Source of the DNA: Angelakisella sp.
GTDB taxonomy: Bacteria > Bacillota > Clostridia > Oscillospirales > Ruminococcaceae
Direction of reading: 5' to 3'
DNA length: 31,323 nt
Assembly (NCBI GenBank): GCA_020024515.1
Contig: JAHHTR010000014.1
Span: 1 to 31,323 of the forward strand
Part shown: piece after piece, positions 23,844 to 31,323 of the stretch
How positions within the stretch are numbered: the first letter of the stretch is position 1
Layout of the letters: the number at the start of each line of letters is the position of its first letter
Notes under the pieces: model-generated
Seen by the model: only the letters and a program-made list of their open reading frames with translations
What the model was told of the DNA's origin: nothing
Databases searched by the model: none
Program-made: the position numbers and the translations under genes

Positions 23844-24464
23844 ATGGAATACGTTAAACCAATGGATATAGAAAAACGCAGCTTTGAAATAATTACAGAA
23901 GAACTCGGTGACCGTAAATTTGATGAACTTTGTGAGCCGATAGTAAAGAGAGTAATACATACAAGTGCCGATTTTGATTATGCAGATAATTTATGTTTTT
24001 CGGAAGATGTTGCAAGGATAGGTATTGAGGCACTGAAAAGCGGTTGTGATATAGTGACTGATACACAAATGGCAAAGTCCGGTATAAACAAAACAATACT
24101 AGCAAAACTCGGTGGGGAGGTACATTGTTTTATTGCCAATGAAGATGTTGCCGAGCAAGCAAAGAGTGATGGAACAACCCGTTCGGCGGTATCTATGGAA
24201 AAGGCAAGCAAACTACCTAAGAAATGTATTTTTGCAATAGGCAATGCTCCCACAGCACTTATAAAACTAAAAGAGTTGATTGAAGAAAAAAAGTTAGAGC
24301 CTGTTTTGATAATAGGTGTGCCCGTAGGTTTTGTTAATGTTGTGGAGTCAAAAGAAATGATAATGAATACAGGTGTTCCATATATAGTTGCAAGAGGCAG
24401 AAAGGGTGGAAGTAATATAGCGGCGGCAATTTGTAATGCTATGTTGTATCAAATTACACGATAA
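23844..24464 (+). CDS. cbiC: Cobalt-precorrin-8 methylmutase
   Basis: Moves the C11 methyl group to C12, giving cobyrinate. The 206 residues include VKRVIHTSADFDYADNLCFS with catalytic His39, DTQMAKSGINK, FAIGNAPTALIKL and VGFVNVVESKEM. It ends with the typical ARGRKGGSNIAAAICNAMLY. The gene follows cbiH by 33 bases and has GGTGA upstream. Confidence 0.95.
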   Translation: MEYVKPMDIEKRSFEIITEELGDRKFDELCEPIVKRVIHTSADFDYADNLCFSEDVARIGIEALKSGCDIVTDTQMAKSGINKTILAKLGGEVHCFIANEDVAEQAKSDGTTRSAVSMEKASKLPKKCIFAIGNAPTALIKLKELIEEKKLEPVLIIGVPVGFVNVVESKEMIMNTGVPYIVARGRKGGSNIAAAICNAMLYQITR

Positions 24465-24470
24465 AAAACA

Positions 24471-25634
24471 ATGGAAAATAATTATATAGTAGTAGACGGT
24501 AAAAAAATGCGTCGTGGTTATACAACAGGTTCATGTGCGACAGCAGCCACAAAGGCATGTGCAATTATGCTTGTGACACAAAAACAACTTGAAAACATTT
24601 GTATTATCACACCAAACGGTACAGAACTAAATTTAAAAATCAATAATATTGATATAAAGAATGACAGCGTGACTTGTAGTATAACAAAAGACAGTGGAGA
24701 CGATCCGGATATAACAAATGGTATAGAAATTTTTGCGACAGTAACATATAATGAAAATTTTGAATTTTCGGTTATCGGTGGCGAAGGCGTGGGTATTGTT
24801 ACAAAAGCCGGACTAAATCAATTGGTAGGACAGCACGCAATAAACAGTACGCCGAGACTTACAATAATGAATGCACTGAAAGAAGTTGCTGATGATTATA
24901 ATTTGACACAAGGTTTAATATCAAAAATATCAGTGCCAAAAGGAGAAGAACTTGCACATAAAACATTCAATCCGCGACTTGGCATAGTAGGTGGTATATC
25001 AATACTCGGAACAAGCGGAATAGTAGAACCGATGAGCGAAAAAGCACTTATTGATACGATAAAAGCGGTTGTAAATGTGCAAAAGTCAGAGGGGAGAAAA
25101 ACATTATTAATAACTCCCGGAAACTATGGAAAAGATTACCTGAAACTTAATTATGAATTTAAAGATGAAACTTCGATTAAGATTTCAAATTATGTAGGAG
25201 AATCTTTGGATTATATATCAGAGCAAGGTTTTGAAAAAGTTTTGTTGGTTGGACATGCAGGCAAACTTTTTAAACTTGCGGGAGGACTGTTTAATACACA
25301 TTCAAAATATGGTGATTGCAGAGCGGAAATAGTATGTGCAAGTGCTGTAAAATGCGGTGTCGGTTTGGATATTTTATCTAAGATTTTGGATAGTGTAACC
25401 GTTGATGAAATGCTTTTGCAAATTGAAGATATAGATAAACGAAATGCTGTTGTAAACAGAATAGCTGATAGAATGTATGATAATCTGAATAGGCGAACCT
25501 TTGGTAAAGTAAAAGTTGAATTTATAGTTTTTACGCAAAAGCTCGGCTTTTTGGGACAAAGCCCATTTGCAAAAGATTTTGCGAACCAAATATATAGGTG
25601 GGAGCAAGAACATATATCGGCTAATAAAAAATAA
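24471..25634 (+). CDS. cbiD: Cobalt-precorrin-5B C1-methyltransferase
   Basis: Methylates C1 after ring contraction. The 387 residues include the family's N-terminal VDGKKMRRGYTTGSCATAAT, TKDSGDDPDITNGIEIFATV, VIGGEGVGIVTKAGL, GIVGGISILGTSGIVEPMSE and LVGHAGKLFKLAGGLFNTHS. ATG 24471 is six bases past cbiC and has no visible ribosome binding site, but the conserved text begins at residue 8, so it is kept. Translational coupling to cbiC is likely. Confidence 0.95.
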   Translation: MENNYIVVDGKKMRRGYTTGSCATAATKACAIMLVTQKQLENICIITPNGTELNLKINNIDIKNDSVTCSITKDSGDDPDITNGIEIFATVTYNENFEFSVIGGEGVGIVTKAGLNQLVGQHAINSTPRLTIMNALKEVADDYNLTQGLISKISVPKGEELAHKTFNPRLGIVGGISILGTSGIVEPMSEKALIDTIKAVVNVQKSEGRKTLLITPGNYGKDYLKLNYEFKDETSIKISNYVGESLDYISEQGFEKVLLVGHAGKLFKLAGGLFNTHSKYGDCRAEIVCASAVKCGVGLDILSKILDSVTVDEMLLQIEDIDKRNAVVNRIADRMYDNLNRRTFGKVKVEFIVFTQKLGFLGQSPFAKDFANQIYRWEQEHISANKK

Positions 25635-25678
25635 AAACATACAGTATATTTAATTCTTAAAAAGGAAAGAGTTTTATT

Positions 25679-26695
25679 ATGAAAACACATATATTTGCAT
25701 ATTCGGATAAAGGTTGTATATTAACACAAAAGATATCAAATTTATATAATGACGCAAGATGTTACAGTATAAAAAAATATGCAGATAAATATAACTTTAC
25801 AGAGATAACCAAAATCAGCGATATTATGGCAGATATATTTAGCAGTGCTGATTTAATAATATTTGTGTGCGCAACGGGAATTGCTGTGCGAAGTATAGCT
25901 CCGTTTGTAAAGCACAAAACAACAGACCCCGCTGTTATTTCAATAGATGATAATGCAAAGTTTGTGATTTCTTTGTTATCGGGGCATATTGGCGGAGCAA
26001 ATGAAATTACTGAATTTTTGGCTGAAAGACTTGGTGCAATTCCTGTAATAACGACTTCTACCGATATAAATAATCGCTTTTCAGTGGATACTTTTGCACA
26101 AAAAAACAATATATATATATCCAGTATGAAACTTGCAAAAGAAGTATCGGCAAATATTTTAAATCGAGATATTATAGTTCAAAACGATTTTAATTTTGAT
26201 TATGGTAGATTAAAAAATTTGGGAGTTTTGGAGGTTGATACAAAAAAAAGTGATGTATATATAACATATAAAAATATAACTTGTGATAACACATTGTTAC
26301 TTGTGCCAAAATGTCTCTCTGTCGGTATAGGTTGCCGAAAAAATATTGATTTAAGTTTTGTGGAAAAGGCACTGGATAAGGTATTTAATGAAAATAAGCT
26401 AAACAAAATGGCAATAAAAAATTTTGCAAGTATTGATATTAAAAGAGAAGAACAGGCACTACTGTGTATATCAAACAAATATAATGTGCCTATTGAATTT
26501 TTCAGTGCGGATATGCTCAACAGTGTAGAAGGAGCTTTTACAAAATCAAATTTTGTAAAAGGAATAACAGGCACAAATAATGTATGCGAGAGAAGTGCGA
26601 AGTTAATATCAAATGGGAGAATAATTGTAAAAAAGCAAGCAATTAACGGTGTTACGGTTGCGGTTGCATTGAATGATATAGATTTTATTTATTGA
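25679..26695 (+). CDS. cbiG: Cobalt-precorrin-5A hydrolase
   Basis: Opens the delta-lactone ring of cobalt-precorrin-5A with loss of acetaldehyde. The 338 residues include IFVCATGIAVRSIAPFVKHK, DDNAKFVISLLSGHIGGANE and PVITTSTDINNRFSVDTFA. The C-terminal domain has SVGIGCRKNIDL, FFSADMLNSVEG and GITGTNNVCERSA. The 44-base gap to cbiD has AAAAAGGAAAGAG but no promoter that I can see. Confidence 0.94.
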   Translation: MKTHIFAYSDKGCILTQKISNLYNDARCYSIKKYADKYNFTEITKISDIMADIFSSADLIIFVCATGIAVRSIAPFVKHKTTDPAVISIDDNAKFVISLLSGHIGGANEITEFLAERLGAIPVITTSTDINNRFSVDTFAQKNNIYISSMKLAKEVSANILNRDIIVQNDFNFDYGRLKNLGVLEVDTKKSDVYITYKNITCDNTLLLVPKCLSVGIGCRKNIDLSFVEKALDKVFNENKLNKMAIKNFASIDIKREEQALLCISNKYNVPIEFFSADMLNSVEGAFTKSNFVKGITGTNNVCERSAKLISNGRIIVKKQAINGVTVAVALNDIDFIY

Positions 26696-26711
26696 TATAG
26701 AGGAAAAAATA

Positions 26712-28682
26712 ATGTATAAAATATGTATATTTGCGGGAACTACCGAGGGCAGAAGTTTGGCGGAATTTTTATCAAATAAAGAATGTGATGTAACAGTATG
26801 TGTTGCAACAGAATACGGAGAAGTTTTATTAAAGGACAGTTTTGCACATATAAAAACAGGCAGAATGAACAAAGAAGAAATGTCGGACCTTTTTTGCAAA
26901 GAGAAATTCGATATAGTGGTAGACGCCACACACCCTTATGCCGAAATAGTTTCCAATAATATTTTGCTTGCGTGTAAAGAGCAAAATACAGAATATCTGA
27001 GAATAAACAGAAGCGATTGCAATGTAACAAATGATGAGCTTGTTTTTGATACAATAGACGATGCAGTGGAATATTTAAAAAACGAGGTGGGTAATATTCT
27101 TGTAACAACAGGTTCAAAGGAACTATATAAATATATACAAATTACAGATTATAAAGAGAGAATATACCCACGTGTACTCCCTGTTTTATCTTCTATTGAA
27201 ATATGCAATGAATATGAATATAAGACAAGTAATATACTTGCTATGCAAGGACCATTCAGTGAAGATGTAAACATATCTCAGATAAAGGCATATAATATTA
27301 AGTTTTTGGTGACAAAAAATTCCGGCAATGTTGGTGGTTTTGATGAAAAACTATCGGCTTGCAAAAAATGCGGTATACAGTGCATAGTTATAGGTAGACC
27401 TATGCAAAACAGCGGTGTGTCATATAATAAGGCAATAAAAATTTTTGATGAAAAGTTAAAAGATAAAGAGAGTAATGGGAAAAACATAATTATAAATCTT
27501 GTCGCTATGGGTACAGGAAATATTTTGCACAGAACCAATGAAGCGGACAATGTACTGAAAAATTGTGATGCTGTTATTGGCTCAAAGAGACTTTTGGAGG
27601 AGTATAATAACAAGAACAAGCCGCAATTTATAGGGTTTACAAGTAAAGATATAATAAATATAGTTGAAAATAACAGTCAGTATAAAAATTATTCTGTTTT
27701 GCTTTCGGGGGATATAGGTTTTTACAGTGGAGCAAAAAAACTTACCGAAAAACTTACACCATATACTGTAAAACATATTTGCGGTGTATCTTCATTGGTA
27801 TATTTTTCCGCAAAACTTGGTATTCCTTGGCAAGATCTCAATATTGTAAGTTTACATGGACTGGATAGTCATTATATAAACGAGATAAATAAGAATTACA
27901 GAACATTTTTACTTCTCGGTGGAGAAAATACAGTAAATTCCGTATGCAAAAATCTTTGTGAGTATGGGTTAAGCAATTTAAAAGTATATATAGGCGAAGA
28001 TTTGGGGAGTACAAACGAAAAAATAACTGTTGGAACAGCGGAAAATCAATTAAATGATACTTACAGTCCGCTTTCAGTTATGATAGTGGAAAACAGTGGT
28101 TTTCATAATAATCTTTATTTTGGTATTTATGATGATAATTTTATACGAACAGAAAAAGTACCTATGACAAAGAGCGAGATACGTGCAATATCACTGGCAA
28201 AGCTAAACCTCACAAAAAATGCAGTTGTATATGATATTGGTGCAGGCACAGGTTCCGTTTCTGTTGAAATTGCATTAAATTTACCAAAAGGCAAGGTATA
28301 TGCAGTAGAAAAAAACGCAAGTGCAGTGGAAACAATGCGAAAAAACAAAATCAATTTTAAAGTGGATAATCTTGAAGTAATAGAGGGATTGGCTCCCGAT
28401 AAATTAAAGGATTTGCCAATGCCTACACACGCATTTATCGGTGGTTCATCAGGTAATCTTGATGAAATAATTGATGTTATACTCAGCAAAAATCCGCAGA
28501 TAAGAATTGTAATAAATACAATAACAGTCGAGACATTTATACAAGTAGCGGAAGTTATAAGTAAATATAATTTTGCGACAAAAGAAATTGTACAGGTAAA
28601 TATTTCACGTTCAAAGCCACTGGGAAAATATTTATCTATGTCAGCGCAAAACCCCATAAATATTATAACTTTGCAGATGTAA
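26712..28682 (+). CDS. Fusion of CbiJ, CbiE and CbiT (precorrin-6A reductase and precorrin-6B methylase/decarboxylase)
   Basis: A single 656-residue chain of three enzymes that act consecutively. CbiJ, about 1-250, starts with ICIFAGTTEGRSLAEFL and has DATHPYAEIVSNNIL, IYPRVLPVLS and ILAMQGPFSED. CbiE, from about 257, reads NIIINLVAMGTGNILHRTNE; the Gly motif is MGTGN where most methylases have GIGPG or GMGPG. SGDIGFYSGAKKL and GVSSLVYFSAKLG follow. CbiT, from about 478, has AVVYDIGAGTGSVSVEIALN (505-524), a SAM-binding motif, and FIGGSSGNLDEIIDVIL. No stop or frame break is visible at either join (near 27480 and 28143). CbiJ reduces, CbiE methylates C5, and CbiT methylates C15 and decarboxylates. 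It starts 16 bases after cbiG. Confidence 0.92.
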   Translation: MYKICIFAGTTEGRSLAEFLSNKECDVTVCVATEYGEVLLKDSFAHIKTGRMNKEEMSDLFCKEKFDIVVDATHPYAEIVSNNILLACKEQNTEYLRINRSDCNVTNDELVFDTIDDAVEYLKNEVGNILVTTGSKELYKYIQITDYKERIYPRVLPVLSSIEICNEYEYKTSNILAMQGPFSEDVNISQIKAYNIKFLVTKNSGNVGGFDEKLSACKKCGIQCIVIGRPMQNSGVSYNKAIKIFDEKLKDKESNGKNIIINLVAMGTGNILHRTNEADNVLKNCDAVIGSKRLLEEYNNKNKPQFIGFTSKDIINIVENNSQYKNYSVLLSGDIGFYSGAKKLTEKLTPYTVKHICGVSSLVYFSAKLGIPWQDLNIVSLHGLDSHYINEINKNYRTFLLLGGENTVNSVCKNLCEYGLSNLKVYIGEDLGSTNEKITVGTAENQLNDTYSPLSVMIVENSGFHNNLYFGIYDDNFIRTEKVPMTKSEIRAISLAKLNLTKNAVVYDIGAGTGSVSVEIALNLPKGKVYAVEKNASAVETMRKNKINFKVDNLEVIEGLAPDKLKDLPMPTHAFIGGSSGNLDEIIDVILSKNPQIRIVINTITVETFIQVAEVISKYNFATKEIVQVNISRSKPLGKYLSMSAQNPINIITLQM

Positions 28683-28686
28683 GATA

Positions 28687-28715
28687 TTGTATTTAGTTTA
28701 AAATTCAGATATAAT
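28687..28715 (+). promoter_or_regulatory. Promoter of rqcP and sbcDC
   Basis: TTGTAT (28687-28692) and TATAAT (28710-28715) are 17 bases apart, in the 67-base gap after the CbiJET gene. No terminator is visible before it, so readthrough from the cobalamin operon is possible. Confidence 0.6.
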
Positions 28716-28749
28716 AATTTTTAGAGGATTAAAAAAGGAGAGAAAAGTA

Positions 28750-28995
28750 ATGAGACTGGATAAATATTTAAAAGTATCAAGAGTAATAAAGAGAAGAACT
28801 GTTGCAAATGAGGCTTGTGACGGAGGAAGAATAGAAGTAAACGGAAAAGTTGCGCGTGCGTCTTATGATGTAAAAGTTAATGATATAATTACAATTAACT
28901 TTGGTACAAAACCACTTGTGATAAAAGTACTTGCAGTAAATGACATAACAACAAAAGAAACCGCATCATTAAATTTTGAAGTAATAGAAAATTAA
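28750..28995 (+). CDS. rqcP: S4-domain RNA-binding protein RqcP
   Basis: 81 residues starting MRLDKYLKVSRVIKRRTVAN, then GGRIEVNGKVARASYDVKVN, as in RqcP (YabO/Hsp15-like S4 domain). It is a ribosome quality-control factor that stabilises the peptidyl-tRNA on obstructed 50S subunits during alanine tailing with RqcH. Length is normal. A strong AAAAGGAG lies upstream. rqcH is not in the window. Confidence 0.9.
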   Translation: MRLDKYLKVSRVIKRRTVANEACDGGRIEVNGKVARASYDVKVNDIITINFGTKPLVIKVLAVNDITTKETASLNFEVIEN

Positions 28996-29005
28996 GGGTG
29001 ACATT

Positions 29006-30145
29006 ATGAAATTTATACATCTTTCAGATTTACATATAGGTAAGGTTGTAAATGGGTTTTCTATGATAGACGAACAACGTTATATTTTAAATGAAATTTT
29101 GGAGATAGTAGATAAGGAAAAGCCGAATACTGTATTAATAGCAGGTGATGTATACGATAAAGCTGTTCCGCCTACGGAGGCGGTGCAGCTTTTTGATGAT
29201 TTTTTGGTAAAATTATCTATCAAGAAAATACCTATATTTATAATAAGCGGAAATCATGATTCGGCTCAACGTATTGCTTTCGCAAGAAAACTAATGGAAA
29301 ACAGCAGTATATATATATCGCCTGTATATAGAGGTGATGTAGAACCAATTGTGCTTAATGATGAGTATGGTGAAGTTTGTGTATATATGCTACCGTTTAT
29401 TAAACCGCTAAATATACGTGTACTTTATCCCAATGAAGAATTTAAAACATATAATGATGCAATAAAAAAAGCGGTTGATATAATGAATGTGGACAAAAAT
29501 AAACGTAATATACTGATAACTCATCAATTTGTTACAGGCGCAGAACGTTGCGAGTCGGAAGAAATCAATGTAGGTGGTTCGGATAATATAGATACTGCTA
29601 TTTTTGATGACTTTGATTATGTAGCACTTGGACATTTACACAGTCCGCAAAAAGTGAAGAAAGATACAATAAGATATTGCGGTACACCCCTAAAATATTC
29701 TTTTTCCGAGTGTACACACAAAAAATCTGTGACAGTGGTTGAGCTAAAAAACAAAGGTGAAGATATAGTGATAAGAACTATACCGCTGATACCGCAACAC
29801 GATATGCGAGAAATAAAGGGTAAGTATATGGAGCTTACTGACAGAAATAATTACAAAGGTACAAATACGCTTGATTATTTGCACATTACACTAACAGACG
29901 AGGACGATATACCTGACGCTATTTCAAAACTACGAATAATATATCCTAATATAATGAAATTAAGTTATGATAATACAAGGACAAAACAGAAAAATAATAT
30001 TGTGACAACAACCGAAATAGAAGAAAAATTGCCGATTGATTTATTTATGGATTTTTATAAACAACAAAATAATCAAGAAATGGATAAAGAACAGATAAAT
30101 TTTGTAAGAGAGATAATAGATAATGTGTGGGAGGGGCAAGAATGA
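29006..30145 (+). CDS. sbcD: Nuclease SbcCD subunit D (Mre11-like exonuclease)
   Basis: Metal-dependent nuclease that works with SbcC (Rad50-like) on DNA ends and hairpins. The 379 residues start MKFIHLSDLHIGKVVNGFS, with the phosphodiesterase motifs AGDVYDKAVPP, SGNHDSAQRI, LITHQFVTG and ALGHLHSPQKV, then CGTPLKYSFSECTHKKSV. A C-terminal capping and SbcC-binding region completes it. GGGTGA stands before the ATG. It overlaps sbcC by four bases (ATGA). Confidence 0.95.
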   Translation: MKFIHLSDLHIGKVVNGFSMIDEQRYILNEILEIVDKEKPNTVLIAGDVYDKAVPPTEAVQLFDDFLVKLSIKKIPIFIISGNHDSAQRIAFARKLMENSSIYISPVYRGDVEPIVLNDEYGEVCVYMLPFIKPLNIRVLYPNEEFKTYNDAIKKAVDIMNVDKNKRNILITHQFVTGAERCESEEINVGGSDNIDTAIFDDFDYVALGHLHSPQKVKKDTIRYCGTPLKYSFSECTHKKSVTVVELKNKGEDIVIRTIPLIPQHDMREIKGKYMELTDRNNYKGTNTLDYLHITLTDEDDIPDAISKLRIIYPNIMKLSYDNTRTKQKNNIVTTTEIEEKLPIDLFMDFYKQQNNQEMDKEQINFVREIIDNVWEGQE

Positions 30146-31323
30146 GACCGTTAAAACTTACGATAAGTGCTTTTGGCCCGTATGCACATAAAACCGAAAT
30201 TAATCTTGAAAGTTTGGGAGAAAATGGACTGTATCTTATCACAGGTGATACAGGGGCAGGAAAAACAACTATATTTGATGCAATAACTTACGCTTTGTAT
30301 GGGCAATCCAGCGGTGATTATCGTGATACAAATATGTTTCGTTGCAAATATGCAAAGGACGATACACCCACATTTGTGGAATTGATTTTTAGGTATGGTG
30401 ATAAGGACTATAAGGTGCGACGTAATCCCGAATATATGCGACAGGCAAAACGTGGTTCGGGACTTGTAAAAGAAAGCGCGGAAGCAGAGCTTATCTATCC
30501 GAATGGTGATATTGTTACCAAAATCAGTGAAGTGAATAGTGCAATCAAGAAAATAATGGGAATAGACAAAAACCAATTTTCACAAATATGTATGATAGCA
30601 CAAGGTGAGTTTTTGAAGCTATTGCTGGCAAAAACAGAAGAAAGACAAAATATATTCAGAGAGCTGTTTAAAACAGACTATTATAAAAAATTGCAAAATG
30701 AATTAAAGGTGAAGTCTTATGATTTATCTAAAAAATGCGATGAGTATAAAAAGAGTGTTACACAGTATATTAATGATATTGTTTGCGAAAGTGACGATGT
30801 GCTTTTTGATGAAGTAGCAAAGGCAAAGAGCGGACTGATAACCACTGATGAAATTATTATATTGCTTAATGAATTAATCGAAAAAGAAAAAATAAAAAAC
30901 AGAGAAATAGAAGAAAAGTTTAAGATAACTGAAAATAATCTGACAGAAATTACACAGATACTTACAAAAGCGGAAGAAATACAAAACAATGAAAATTTGT
31001 TCAAAAAGGTAAATGAAGAATATTTAAAGAAGTCTCTTGAATTTAAAGCTTTAAAGAAAAACTTGGAAGAAGAAAAAGAGAATTTGGCTATAATAAAGAC
31101 TTTGCAAGAAGAAACAGTGACAATAAAAAATATTTTGCCAAAATATGATGAACTTGAAAAATACAAAAGTTCGATTCAAAATGATACTAAGATCTATAAA
31201 GTTTTATTAGAAAATATTGCGGAAGAAAAAACAAATTTAAGTATATATGAAAATAATTTAAAAGAAAAACAAAGAGAGTTTGAATCAAAAAAAGAGAGCA
31301 AAATAGTTTTGGAAAGATTAATG
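30142..31323 (+). CDS. sbcC: Nuclease SbcCD subunit C (Rad50-like ATPase), partial at the window edge
   Basis: 394 codons run to the window's last base without a stop, so the gene is cut by the window; the family is about 1000 or more residues. MRPLKLTISAFGPYAHKTEI is followed by Walker A GDTGAGKTTIFDAITYALYG, then NQFSQICMIAQGEFLKLLLA, the Q-loop region. The rest is Lys/Glu-rich coiled coil. The ATG overlaps the sbcD stop; GGAGGGG precedes it inside sbcD. The second half, with Walker B and the zinc hook, is outside. Confidence 0.95.
   Translation, partial: MRPLKLTISAFGPYAHKTEINLESLGENGLYLITGDTGAGKTTIFDAITYALYGQSSGDYRDTNMFRCKYAKDDTPTFVELIFRYGDKDYKVRRNPEYMRQAKRGSGLVKESAEAELIYPNGDIVTKISEVNSAIKKIMGIDKNQFSQICMIAQGEFLKLLLAKTEERQNIFRELFKTDYYKKLQNELKVKSYDLSKKCDEYKKSVTQYINDIVCESDDVLFDEVAKAKSGLITTDEIIILLNELIEKEKIKNREIEEKFKITENNLTEITQILTKAEEIQNNENLFKKVNEEYLKKSLEFKALKKNLEEEKENLAIIKTLQEETVTIKNILPKYDELEKYKSSIQNDTKIYKVLLENIAEEKTNLSIYENNLKEKQREFESKKESKIVLERLM

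Noticed and set aside
28127..28657. 176-residue reading frame on the - strand
   Set aside because: Opposite to the CbiT domain with its SAM motif; no independent support.
30717..31166. 149-residue Phe/Ser-rich reading frame on the - strand
   Set aside because: It is the reverse of the Lys/Glu-rich coiled coil of SbcC; this composition arises automatically.
1..31323. CRISPR arrays, tRNA, rRNA, insertion sequences, attachment sites
   Set aside because: No regular repeats, no transposase or integrase text, and no tRNA cloverleaf seen on either strand.

Overview
The window is about 31 kb of AT-rich DNA (roughly 30% G+C by eye). The genes are tightly packed, have strong GGAGG-type ribosome binding sites and use many ATA and AGA codons. 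An RqcP-type S4 protein, a PadR/DUF1700/DUF4097 module, a YtrA-type GntR operon, a DUF1540 protein and an anaerobic (cbi-type) cobalamin pathway all point to an anaerobic Firmicute of the class Clostridia, probably a gut-type lineage. The species cannot be told from the sequence. I see no phage, insertion sequence, CRISPR array, rRNA or tRNA.

Left part (1-5040, + strand): an apparent operon of pcrA helicase, a decayed sugar O-acetyltransferase, a ThyX-fold protein that has lost the RHR motif, thymidylate kinase, and a protein matching only the C-terminal half of DUF2156. A rho-independent terminator closes it. The next operon (5139-10736) is a nickel/peptide-type ABC importer: a lipoprotein binding protein, two permeases and one polypeptide with both ATPases, followed by an FmdE-family protein. 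A MTA/SAH nucleosidase-like gene and a small membrane protein follow (10824-11891).

Middle (11905-18394, mostly - strand): a PadR regulator with a DUF1700-type membrane protein and a DUF4097 protein, preceded by a decayed in-frame fusion of the same two protein types. Next is a riboflavin ECF transporter S component (ribU-like) with a clear FMN riboswitch and intrinsic terminator, then a YtrA-type regulator/ABC-ATPase/ABC-permease operon with a palindromic operator. A small protein with 16 cysteines (DUF1540) is divergent from lgt.

Right part (18490-31323, + strand): lgt with a long C-terminal tail ending in a Cys cluster, folD, deoB behind a 150-nt leader, and a six-gene cobalamin operon (cbiF, cbiH, cbiC, cbiD, cbiG and a cbiJ-cbiE-cbiT fusion). 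Last come the ribosome-quality-control gene rqcP and sbcD/sbcC, with sbcC running off the end. The cobalamin operon covers most ring-contraction steps from cobalt-factor III to cobyrinate but lacks cbiL, cbiA and cobalt insertion, which must be elsewhere. It has no visible cobalamin riboswitch.

The items most worth a second look are the ThyX-like protein next to tmk, the ABC importer with FmdE, the decayed DUF1700-DUF4097 fusion under a PadR-like operator, the Cys-tailed Lgt, and the CbiJ-E-T fusion under a riboswitch-free promoter.
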